NCBI RefSeq assembly: GCF_900112265.1 | Contig: NZ_FOLO01000008.1 | Location: 46,876-110,875 of the forward strand | DNA: 64,000 nt | From: Pseudoalteromonas denitrificans DSM 6059 | Lineage (GTDB): Bacteria; Pseudomonadota; Gammaproteobacteria; Enterobacterales; Alteromonadaceae | Direction: 5' to 3' | Shown: piece after piece, positions 26,053-34,158 of the stretch | How the letters are laid out: each line of letters starts with the position of its first letter | How positions within the stretch are numbered: the stretch's first letter is position 1 | Position numbers and translations under genes: made by a program | Notes under the pieces: model-generated | Databases searched by the model: none | What the model was told of the DNA's origin: nothing | The model's input: only the letters and a program-made list of their open reading frames with translations

Positions 26053-26859
26053 TTATGTCATCAGTTCAGCAAAATTTAGTGAAAATTCTTGCTCTAAGTA
26101 ATTTACCGTTTCAGGTTGAGCGTCTAAAGATGCTCGAATTAATTGAGAAGTAAATATCCCACTCTTGGGTTTCCATCTCGCGGTGTTCCTGTTCTCAGTG
26201 ATAAGCCAGTCAACTAATGCCACGTACTCTGATTTGTCACCATCATTTGAGTTTTCTTTTATGTTTGGGCAGACCAATCTTTGTTGCAATAGTGGGATGT
26301 TGTTAATCAACACTTCCCGAACTGGTTTAGCCTTATGCGTGATTTTTCCAATACCAACATAACCGTGGCCTTTTAAATATGCCGCAATAAAGTCACCCTC
26401 TTCAAATCCAAGCATTGCATCACGAAATCTTGGCGCTTGCCCTGCGGAAATGAAACCTAGATTTACATAGTCATCCCAGTTCCGATGCGCCCCCTCTCCA
26501 ACGTTGTAGTAATACAAGCTGTTCTTGTAATCAAACCCAGATAACTTTTTGTGGAACGTATCGTGTTGGCGAAATTTGTCAGCATAATGACCCGAAGAAA
26601 TATTTGTTAGTTGTTTTCCTAACTTCCAAAGAAGAGTTTTTTCTACAAGCAAGGCATCATGCTCCGATAAATCTCTCGCTACAACACGAATAATTGGCTC
26701 TAACCCTTCCTTAATAATTGATTTGATTCTTTTTGACTTGTCACTGTCTGAGTCTTCATATAGATGCGCTTCTTTTCGAGAACCTTTACCTTTCCCGTAA
26801 TAAAACTCTTCAAAGTTTCTGGGGTCAATATAGACGTAAACGTAATAATTATTATTCAT
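26053..26859 (-). CDS. GIY-YIG nuclease-like protein with EVE-like C-terminal domain
   Basis: The protein has 268 residues. The N-terminal 100 residues carry a GIY-YIG fold signature, YVYVYIDPRN and FEEFYYGKGKG, with the downstream LLVEKTLLWKLG. The second half (YYYNVGEGAHRNWDDYVNLGFISAG, YLKGHGYVGIGKI) looks like an EVE/PUA-type domain that in other proteins reads modified bases or RNA. A fusion of a nuclease with a modified-base reader fits a modification-dependent restriction enzyme. The catalytic Tyr and Glu positions are plausible but not verified. It is a single gene with no close partner. Confidence 0.75.
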   Translation of the reverse strand: MNNNYYVYVYIDPRNFEEFYYGKGKGSRKEAHLYEDSDSDKSKRIKSIIKEGLEPIIRVVARDLSEHDALLVEKTLLWKLGKQLTNISSGHYADKFRQHDTFHKKLSGFDYKNSLYYYNVGEGAHRNWDDYVNLGFISAGQAPRFRDAMLGFEEGDFIAAYLKGHGYVGIGKITHKAKPVREVLINNIPLLQQRLVCPNIKENSNDGDKSEYVALVDWLITENRNTARWKPKSGIFTSQLIRASLDAQPETVNYLEQEFSLNFAELMT

Positions 26860-26928
26860 AAAACCTCAAACGTTGGCGGTTATCTTTTTATTCAAATTTG
26901 CTTATCTATGGCAACTTAATTAATTTGA

Positions 26929-27213
26929 TTAAGATTTAGCCACACATTTGAATTGTATTTCTGTCTTTGGAAAGTTACCAAAAATATAAGGCGGTTTAGC
27001 GTCTATCGTTTCAACAACCTCAACGTGTTTACCTGTCAATTGGCACTGCTGATAAGCTTCTTTCATCGCTTCCGCCTTTAGTGTACCCATGCCAGAGAAA
27101 CCTGTGGCTGCTTGTCTTGATACCATGTATGTATCATTACCCATTGGTATGATGCCTGAGTTTTGAGCGCAGCCTGATAAAACAATGACACATGCTAACA
27201 ATTTGAATTTCAC
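26929..27213 (-). CDS. Small lipoprotein of unknown function
   Basis: This protein of 94 residues has a lipoprotein signal (ACVIVLSGCAQN; the Cys at 15 would be lipidated). The mature part has Cys in QQCQLTGKHVEV and FKCVAKS, which could form a disulphide. A short beta-rich body follows. It sits between the GIY-YIG gene and a PD-(D/E)XK-like gene, and shares no evident link with them. Confidence 0.65.
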   Translation of the reverse strand: MKFKLLACVIVLSGCAQNSGIIPMGNDTYMVSRQAATGFSGMGTLKAEAMKEAYQQCQLTGKHVEVVETIDAKPPYIFGNFPKTEIQFKCVAKS

Positions 27214-27294
27214 GAATTTATATCCTTATGTTTAGATGAATTACCATCCATTTACGGTTTGTTGTGATGACACAAAATCAAATGTTTCAGTTGG

Positions 27295-27792
27295 TTAACT
27301 AATTATGCCATAAATTATATTGGATTCTGACTTTACTTGTTTATTAATTGAAATGTTCCAAGCTTCCATTCTGCTGTGCCATTTTTTATGTTTCAAAAAC
27401 TGTTGCCATGTTAATTCAAGAATTGCATTGACCTTATAGGAATCATTGAAAATAACAATTAAAAGGTAGTCAAATAATTGCTCTGGTTCTTCATCTGAAT
27501 CTTTGTGAGGTAAACCATAAAATACACCTGTTAAGTTGCCTGTAACTGATTTTATGGCGTATTTTTTTCCACTGTTGCTAACTGCATCTATACTTTTCGT
27601 GCTGGTGGGGGCATCAATTAGGTTTTCTAGTCCGTTAGTTTTTGAAAAGTGGTCAATAGCAAACCTTTCACCTAAATCACCAACAACATTTTTTGTTCGA
27701 ATTATTTTTCTGTTTTTTAACTCAGATACTAACTCACCATACAAGGTGATTAACTCTGAGTTGTTAAATTTATCGAGTTCATTAATTTTCAT
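27295..27792 (-). CDS. PD-(D/E)XK nuclease-like protein
   Basis: This protein of 165 residues has a helix followed by GDLGERFAIDHF and SIDAVSNSGKKYAIKSV, an E...D...(A/I)K arrangement typical of restriction-endonuclease-like folds. The C-terminal half is a predicted beta sheet (FDYLLIVIFNDSYKVNAILEL). Its start overlaps the end of the CoiA-like gene by 11 bases, so the two are coupled. A nucleic-acid cleaving role is inferred from the fold alone. Confidence 0.65.
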   Translation of the reverse strand: MKINELDKFNNSELITLYGELVSELKNRKIIRTKNVVGDLGERFAIDHFSKTNGLENLIDAPTSTKSIDAVSNSGKKYAIKSVTGNLTGVFYGLPHKDSDEEPEQLFDYLLIVIFNDSYKVNAILELTWQQFLKHKKWHSRMEAWNISINKQVKSESNIIYGIIS

Positions 27793-28792
27793 TTAATAAC
27801 CACTCACCTGAAGATTCTCCGCTGGCAGAATATTCAACGGTGCCAGTTTTAATGTTTTTGTCTTTATAGCTTGCTTGTCTTTTTTGCATTAGATAATAGT
27901 TATTCTGAGGTGCGTTGCAGTGTAGGCAAGCATTACAGTATGGGAATTTGGGTGCGTTTCCTTTTAGGTTGTCGAACTTTGCAATGGCATTAACCCCTAA
28001 ATCATTCAACTCGCTGTTGTCTATGATATCTGTAATTTTCTCAAGAACCGTTGATGCATTAGGTACGGTTTTGGCCGTTTCATCGAACCAGTCGATGCCA
28101 TACCCATACACTTGCTTATTAGGTTTGTGGCAACTCCAGCATTTATCTTCAATATACTCAATGCGATACATCCAAGGTTCTTCATTCCACTTAAGGCTAC
28201 CAAACAACATCCTTTTGACAAAAGAGCTTAGTTGAATGCTAAACTGTTTGATGTATGGGTCTTTACCAACGACAGGCTTGTCAATTAAGAAAAAAGGGGT
28301 TTCTTGGTTTTGATGGATATAATTGGAATCGAAAACGTTCCTTGATGCAAACCAAGCGCATCTAACTTTTGACTCCTTGTATCGTTTTTGCCTTCTTAGT
28401 GTTTCTGCTTTTGTTTGTCGAGATAGTTGAATTTCAAACGCGATATTGGCATTACCCTTAGAGCAGAATACATCAGCAATCCATTCTTCCCCTGTCGAAC
28501 TTACCCCTTGCCATTCTGTTTTAACGTCCCACCCTGATTGCTTTGCAGCTTTAGCAACTACCCCTTTAATGTAAATGTGTTCTTGGCTTTCGGCCTCTGA
28601 CAGGCATCCATCTTTCACCGCATGGGAGAAAAAATAGTTGCCTAGCTTGCTGGTTTTTGGGGTGGCCTTTGAGTTGCAACATGGCATTAATAACTCAAGG
28701 CTTTTATGGTTTAGTTTTAGTACTTCCCATGATGCATGGTCATATTCAAAAGCTAAAATATCAAGTTTTCCATTACGTGCTCTGATCGGCAT
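27782..28792 (-). CDS. CoiA-like competence nuclease family protein
   Basis: The protein has 336 residues. An N-terminal zinc-ribbon-like region (MPCCNSKATPKTSK) is followed by NYFFSHAVKDGC and EHIYIKGVV, and then EWIADVFCSKGNANIAFEIQLSRQTKAET, which matches CoiA-type PD-(D/E)XK nucleases (Asp, Glu and Gln in IADVF...FEIQLS). The C-terminal part has more Cys pairs (CWSCHKPN, CNACLHCNAP), probably metal-binding. It starts 30 bases after the end of the recombinase operon and overlaps the next gene. A nuclease role in DNA uptake or defence is inferred. Confidence 0.75.
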   Translation of the reverse strand: MPIRARNGKLDILAFEYDHASWEVLKLNHKSLELLMPCCNSKATPKTSKLGNYFFSHAVKDGCLSEAESQEHIYIKGVVAKAAKQSGWDVKTEWQGVSSTGEEWIADVFCSKGNANIAFEIQLSRQTKAETLRRQKRYKESKVRCAWFASRNVFDSNYIHQNQETPFFLIDKPVVGKDPYIKQFSIQLSSFVKRMLFGSLKWNEEPWMYRIEYIEDKCWSCHKPNKQVYGYGIDWFDETAKTVPNASTVLEKITDIIDNSELNDLGVNAIAKFDNLKGNAPKFPYCNACLHCNAPQNNYYLMQKRQASYKDKNIKTGTVEYSASGESSGEWLLNEN

Positions 28793-28822
28793 TTATTTCT
28801 CCTGATTCCTTGTGAATATGCT

Positions 28823-30181
28823 TTACGCTGCACCTGGATAGTTTTCATCTTTAATACGCCCAGTCATGAATTCATCTTGAGCTTCTTTTGCACGTTCAAA
28901 GGCATTGATAGCTTCAGGAGTAACGTTTACTCCCTCAAGAGATGTTGGTAGGGTAGTAGCTAATAATTCAAATATGACATTCTCCGACTGAAGCCGATGG
29001 ACTGTAGTTACATAAAGTTTTGTCGTTGCCAAATTTTGATGACCGAGTTGATATTGTAACCAACTATGGATGTCAGGAGAATTTGCATCTGTTATCTCAA
29101 TTCCTTTTTCTTTACCCCAGCGATATAACAGTTGAGTTGCTCCCGTATGCCTTAGTGTATGGGGTGTTACTTCGAAATCAAGAGCATCACTTGCTTTTTT
29201 GAATGCGTCTTGTAATTCACGCATAGACACTGGAGTTCCATTTTTATTTAACCAAGTGAATTTGGAGCTGGAATCCCGATTTTGTTTCTTTGCGTTTTTC
29301 TTCGTTATGTATTTTTCCAGATATAATTCTTGTCGTTTTTGATACAGTGGTTCTAAATATTCATTAAATATCATTTTCATTGTTGAAACATGCACCATGC
29401 AGTTTGAAGGTGATTGTCCCTTTTTAATGTAGTTAAAGCGCTGGTACAGCGCTTTACTCTGTTTTAATTGAGCATATCGTTTCCAATGCTTGTTACTTTT
29501 AGTTATTCCGTTGGGAAATTGCATTACACCACCGATACGCAAGAATGTTTGCATCATTGTAGCCGCCATAACTGCGTAAACGGGGTCAACTTTGTATAAA
29601 TATGCATACAACTGAAACCATTGCTCCATGCTGATAATTGAGTTTCTATAATCATCTCGCTTAACACAATACCTATCAGGAACAGCGGTCTCTATTTCTG
29701 TGTTCCGTACATTTTTTCTAGTGTGAGAAAGAAAATCATCATCCTTATCAGTACGTTGTTGAATAAGTGTCTTTTCAGGGAACACCATATTGTGGTTGAC
29801 TCCTTCAATAGTGAGAAATTCATAAAACAACCTCCAGCTTCCCGCATAAATCTTTAAGCTTTCACCAGCCCATTCATAGTCATCGTGTAAAGATGTAATT
29901 ATTTGTGATACTAATTCAAAGGTTGCTTCCCTGTAATCAATCGGGGAGTTATTGCCATGTTCATCTTCATTTTCTTCAAAAATGTTAATTAAGTAGGCGA
30001 CATGATGGGCGATGTTTTTAATTGTTATCGGGGTTGCACTTCTTAGTTCAGCACGTAATAGAGTTCGATAATGGTATCGACAAATTAAGAAATCCAACAA
30101 GTGAGTTTGAACCTCACCGCCTTTATAGTAGGGAATTGGTACATCACCGTCTTTTGTATGATTGAATATTATTTTTCTCAT
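28823..30181 (-). CDS. Tyrosine recombinase, distal member of the module
   Basis: The protein has 452 residues. The catalytic residues are visible: Arg in TFLRIGGV, the HxxR in PHTLRHTG, His in QLGHQNLATTKLYV and the nucleophile Tyr in LYV. An insertion with basic and Tyr-rich residues lies between the first Arg and the HxxR. The ATG at 30181 overlaps the stop of the helicase gene (ATGA). It is the last of six coupled genes. It is distinct from the chromosomal XerD at 58042. It may catalyse integration or excision, alone or with the other recombinase. Confidence 0.88.
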   Translation of the reverse strand: MRKIIFNHTKDGDVPIPYYKGGEVQTHLLDFLICRYHYRTLLRAELRSATPITIKNIAHHVAYLINIFEENEDEHGNNSPIDYREATFELVSQIITSLHDDYEWAGESLKIYAGSWRLFYEFLTIEGVNHNMVFPEKTLIQQRTDKDDDFLSHTRKNVRNTEIETAVPDRYCVKRDDYRNSIISMEQWFQLYAYLYKVDPVYAVMAATMMQTFLRIGGVMQFPNGITKSNKHWKRYAQLKQSKALYQRFNYIKKGQSPSNCMVHVSTMKMIFNEYLEPLYQKRQELYLEKYITKKNAKKQNRDSSSKFTWLNKNGTPVSMRELQDAFKKASDALDFEVTPHTLRHTGATQLLYRWGKEKGIEITDANSPDIHSWLQYQLGHQNLATTKLYVTTVHRLQSENVIFELLATTLPTSLEGVNVTPEAINAFERAKEAQDEFMTGRIKDENYPGAA

Positions 30182-32370
30182 ACGCTTAGCCCTGAGTTAA
30201 TTTTTTCGAATGCAAAACCACGGTCTAATATTTCTTGGGTTTGTCCAGCCTTTACTATCAAAATAGCTTTGGTTTTAGCTCTTGTAATTGCAGTGTATAG
30301 CCAGCTTCGCTCAACCAGTTTTGAGTTTTCAACAACAATAATGGCAGTCTCAAATTCACTACCTTGTGCTGAGTGACATGTTATTGCATAAGCATGTTGT
30401 AGGTAATACTCACCTTTGTTGACATCTTTTATATCAACTGTTTCCAAGGCTTTAAGCCCTTCCAGCTCAAAATCAATAACAAGGTCAGCAAATTCTGGCG
30501 TATAACTTTGTTGTAAAATTGTCTCGCCACTGACAATTCGACCAGTGGAGCCATTAACCAAACCTAATTGTTCATCATTTCTTTTGTATATAACTTCATC
30601 GTTTACCCTGAATTCTGGAGCTGCTTTAATAACTGTATCCCGCTTACGTAATAGCTTATGGAGCATAATATTGCTTTCTGCAACAGTCTTTTTTCTTGCA
30701 GCAATAACGTAAACGTTCCCATTTTTCGTCATGTTGTTAATGTACGTATCACGCACAATATCCAATACATTTTGATTGTCATGATATTCAATGATTTCAA
30801 CTTCGTGGTTGCAGGTGAATAGTTCGCCTTTCTTGATTTTTTCTGATACATCCACAATACCGCCTTTGCTTCGGTAGTTATGTTTTAGCTCAACTAATGA
30901 TATTTTATTTGAATTCCGAAGCGTATGAAAAACCAAGCCAATGCCGATTGGTGCTAGTTGCGCCCAATCCCCTATAAATACCAACCTAATAGGTTTTCTT
31001 TCAAAGGCTTTTAGTACACGGTACATGGTTTGTAAATCAACCATACTGGCTTCATCAATATGGAAAACTGGAATATCGTAATCATCAAGAAATGCCTTAT
31101 CCCTAGCCATTTTATTTAGCAATGTTGCAATGGTGAAAGCATCGTCATCAGTTTGTTGTATTAACCTTTGTGCAGCTTTACCAGCCAGCGCAACCTGTAA
31201 AACATGCTGTCCAGCAGCTTTAATTATATGATTAACAGCGTAAAGCACTGATGTTTTACCTGTGCCAGCTCCACCGCTAATTACGGATACCGTACTTGTC
31301 AAAACAGTTCTTAGAGCTAATTGCTGGTCTTTATTGAGGTGATGACCAGATGGTAGTTGATAAGCAGAAATTTCATCATCTGATACGTTAATATTTTCAA
31401 TATGCTGCTCAATCCTGAGTCGTAGCTGCTCCTGAACGTATTGCTCCATAATGGCAACACCAGCTAGAGCGTAGGTTTGGTTGTATAAATGCTTATGGGG
31501 TGATTCCTCTTGCATCTCTCTTGCCCAAGAGCCAACAGGGTTCAATTCTGAATGTTTTATTATAATTCTCGGTGGCGAAATGCTTGCTGCGTTATTTGCT
31601 GCGATAATGCCCTTGATTGATAATTTTGAACCTACCAGCTTTTTAAGCTCTTCTTGGAATTCGAGAGGGTAAACTTGTGTGCTACCATCTTTTAGCTTTC
31701 GGTAAATTGATTCTTCTACGGCACAAATTAACCTTCTTTCATCGTCATCGGGGATATTCATGGCGCTCGCAAATGTTTCTGCATGTTTGAATGTTGAGAA
31801 TGCCCACAACCGAAAAGGGTCGTCATTTAACTTTGCAACAGTTTCATCTTTATAGAACCCGTAAGCCTTTAGTGCTGCCTGTTTAATATGTTTTCTGTCG
31901 ATAACTTTGGCATTACTTAATACTCCTTCAATAAATGAAATAAGTTCTGCTTTACCGCTTTGTTGGTGCCACTGGTTTACAATTACCGTTGCAGATGCGC
32001 GAGAAATCCGATCAATAGCGCACAGGGCATCAATATCTCTATGTTCGAGCTTTTCCACCAGATCATTTGGGAACGCTCTAAGAACGCGATCAGCGATTGA
32101 TTTGCCAATACCAGACCCTTGCATCAAAAAATCCGCAATCAAATCATAGGTTACATGTGTGTGTGTGATTTGTTCTGCGTGAAATTGCTCACCAAATTCG
32201 TGATGTACAACAAGAGCGCCATCAATGGTTACATGCTCACCAATTTCCACCCTTTGGTCTGCATCATCGAGTAACACTCGAAAAGATGTACCCACTGTTT
32301 TGAGCCTAAAAATCTGACGTTTTTCAGAATTAAAAACAAGTTTGGTAACTGTTCCCGTTGCTTGTCGCAT
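30178..32370 (-). CDS. RecD2-like superfamily 1 DNA helicase
   Basis: This protein of 730 residues has an N-terminal OB-like and helix-hairpin-helix region and a C-terminal helicase core. Walker A reads SGGAGTGKTSVLYA, Walker B FHIDEASMVD, motif III GDWAQLAP and motif VI CHSAQGSEFE with TAITRAKTKA. This is the RecD/TraA-type 5'-3' helicase signature. Its start overlaps the end of the 262-residue gene by one base (TGATG) and its end overlaps the recombinase. RecD2 helicases are unusual in integration modules; a role in processing the mobile DNA, or in replication of a circular form, is inferred. Confidence 0.85.
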   Translation of the reverse strand: MRQATGTVTKLVFNSEKRQIFRLKTVGTSFRVLLDDADQRVEIGEHVTIDGALVVHHEFGEQFHAEQITHTHVTYDLIADFLMQGSGIGKSIADRVLRAFPNDLVEKLEHRDIDALCAIDRISRASATVIVNQWHQQSGKAELISFIEGVLSNAKVIDRKHIKQAALKAYGFYKDETVAKLNDDPFRLWAFSTFKHAETFASAMNIPDDDERRLICAVEESIYRKLKDGSTQVYPLEFQEELKKLVGSKLSIKGIIAANNAASISPPRIIIKHSELNPVGSWAREMQEESPHKHLYNQTYALAGVAIMEQYVQEQLRLRIEQHIENINVSDDEISAYQLPSGHHLNKDQQLALRTVLTSTVSVISGGAGTGKTSVLYAVNHIIKAAGQHVLQVALAGKAAQRLIQQTDDDAFTIATLLNKMARDKAFLDDYDIPVFHIDEASMVDLQTMYRVLKAFERKPIRLVFIGDWAQLAPIGIGLVFHTLRNSNKISLVELKHNYRSKGGIVDVSEKIKKGELFTCNHEVEIIEYHDNQNVLDIVRDTYINNMTKNGNVYVIAARKKTVAESNIMLHKLLRKRDTVIKAAPEFRVNDEVIYKRNDEQLGLVNGSTGRIVSGETILQQSYTPEFADLVIDFELEGLKALETVDIKDVNKGEYYLQHAYAITCHSAQGSEFETAIIVVENSKLVERSWLYTAITRAKTKAILIVKAGQTQEILDRGFAFEKINSGLSV

Positions 32371-33158
32371 CAGTGAGCACCTGCTACTTTTAACCCTGCA
32401 ATGCTAGAACTCTGCATGGCCTTGTCTCTTGCCTTGTATTGTTCTAATTCAATCTGGAGGGCATGATTTTCAGATTCGAGCCGTTTCCGTTCTTCACGTT
32501 CACCAACCAATTGCTCCCGAACCTCCTTAACTTGCTGGCGAAGCTTAGAAATAGCGGCAGATGTCATTGTCTCTTGCATTTCATCAAGAGCTGTTTCGGA
32601 TGCATAACAAATAGTTTTTACTTCGTTTTTTACAATCATCAAATCAATGTCTATCAATTTTTCTTTGACGGTGGCGTTGCGAGAGAAAAATGTTGGAGCT
32701 GACTTTATATCTTCTATTGGTTGGTCTAGGAAAAACGACCAGATTTTTTTGTGGTACAACCGTTTTTTGTTGTTAACAGGCCATTCGTAGCCATCATTCG
32801 CTAATCGTTCATTAATAAAGCATAAGAATCGAGATACATTTTCGTCACCAATCTGCTTGTTTGTTTTTGGGTCATTTATAATTACGTTCAATTGGCGCAA
32901 TTTAAATTCAGCAGCTTCGATGTCAGATTTAAAAGACTGTCTTAAGTTGTCAGGTTTGACCCTTAAACCTACAGCAATAGCCAGTTTTGAGCGGTCTATT
33001 CTTGATTTTTTCTTGTCTAGCCAGCCAGCAGCATCGGAACCAGAAAGCTCAAGGATGCTATTAAGAATATCTTGCAGCTTTAAGCGTCTTAACTTACCAA
33101 GTGCCTGTTTTCCGATAGTTCCAGCGTCATATTCTGATTGCATTGCTTGTCTATCCAT
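32370..33158 (-). CDS. Coiled-coil protein of the recombination module, unknown function
   Basis: The protein has 262 residues. The N-terminal 170 residues are helical and contain a possible DNA-binding segment (KSRIDRSKLAIAVGL, then WPVNNKKRLYHKKIW). A strong coiled coil (LRQQVKEVREQLVGEREERKRLESEN) occupies residues 200-245. Its start overlaps the end of the 335-residue gene by eight bases. A similar combination, a short N-terminal domain with a C-terminal coiled coil, is seen in accessory proteins of multi-recombinase transposons, but homology is not established. Confidence 0.6.
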   Translation of the reverse strand: MDRQAMQSEYDAGTIGKQALGKLRRLKLQDILNSILELSGSDAAGWLDKKKSRIDRSKLAIAVGLRVKPDNLRQSFKSDIEAAEFKLRQLNVIINDPKTNKQIGDENVSRFLCFINERLANDGYEWPVNNKKRLYHKKIWSFFLDQPIEDIKSAPTFFSRNATVKEKLIDIDLMIVKNEVKTICYASETALDEMQETMTSAAISKLRQQVKEVREQLVGEREERKRLESENHALQIELEQYKARDKAMQSSSIAGLKVAGAH

Positions 33159-34158
33159 GTCTCACGACCATAATTTCGTCAAAGTCTTCAAATACATCAA
33201 CAGGTTCGAGGTTATTGAATTTATCCTGCAAGTCTTCATCTGATAGTCGTTTGTCAGGTGGGCGCTTGTTATTTCGCTCCATTAGCACGACATAGGGGGT
33301 GTCAAAAAAGACAGCGCAAACCTTAATATCAATTTGATGTTTGTGTTTGTATATCAAACTAAACCATCTGGTTCGGTCAGATTTGGTTAGGTTTGTTGCA
33401 TCAACAACAAGGGTATGCATATCGTTATAATAATTTGATTGCTTAGACCAATACGACTTACCAGAACATGGAGCACCAACCAATACGTAAACTCTTGTTG
33501 GTAGCTTGCGCTTTAAAAATTCCTCAAATTCATGCCGAGCTGTTCGCCAAGCTGCATCTCGGATATTTGGATTAGTATATGAATAATTTCCATCTTTATA
33601 TAAATGAGCATCAGGAGATACTACTCTTGGCTCGGAGGTTATGGAAAACTGATTTTTTTGGTTGTTTTGAGACTGTAAGTTTGAGTGTGCAATATCAACA
33701 GCAAGATAATTCTGTGCTTGTAGCTTGTCGTTTGCTATTTTTAGTCGATTTTTCAAGCCTGATATTTCTTTCCTGCTAGCTCTAAATTGTACATGTGCCT
33801 CATCTCTTTCGGTTTCCATTGTCTCTTTGGCAACGATGGCTAACCCAAGCTCAGATTGGGTGGTACTATCTTTAAACGTTTTTCTGAATTTAACAATGTC
33901 GTCTTTAACAGAATGATACCTTTTGTTTATCGCTTCATCTTTCAATCTCGCTGTGTGCAAGTATGAATTGCTAACGTTAGCTTTTTCGCAAACCTTTCTG
34001 ATTGAGCATTCGTTAAGGTTGCCCAAAGCTGATGCTCTAGCTTTCAATCGTTCAAATGCATCTCGAAGTGCTGTAATTTTCTCATCGTGAGTTCGGGTAT
34101 CTCGTTTCTTTTTGGTGTCTATTTTAGTCAAAATAACCATCCCCACGTTCATCAGCAT
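33151..34158 (-). CDS. Protein with HTH, coiled coil and C-terminal kinase-type P-loop domain
   Basis: This protein of 335 residues begins with a helix-turn-helix-like part (SIRKVCEKANVSNSYLHTARLKDEAI), followed by a coiled coil, and then a P-loop domain (VLVGAPCSGKSYW near residue 230; DATNL; RPPDKRLSDEDLQDKF) resembling AAA_33 polynucleotide-kinase-like ATPases. The N-terminal half recalls DNA-binding accessory proteins of multi-recombinase transposons. The start is uncertain: ATG 34158, ATG 34140 or TTG 34131, the last overlapping the recombinase stop. The combination is unusual and suggests ATP-dependent DNA binding or end processing. Confidence 0.7.
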   Translation of the reverse strand: MLMNVGMVILTKIDTKKKRDTRTHDEKITALRDAFERLKARASALGNLNECSIRKVCEKANVSNSYLHTARLKDEAINKRYHSVKDDIVKFRKTFKDSTTQSELGLAIVAKETMETERDEAHVQFRASRKEISGLKNRLKIANDKLQAQNYLAVDIAHSNLQSQNNQKNQFSITSEPRVVSPDAHLYKDGNYSYTNPNIRDAAWRTARHEFEEFLKRKLPTRVYVLVGAPCSGKSYWSKQSNYYNDMHTLVVDATNLTKSDRTRWFSLIYKHKHQIDIKVCAVFFDTPYVVLMERNNKRPPDKRLSDEDLQDKFNNLEPVDVFEDFDEIMVVRHG

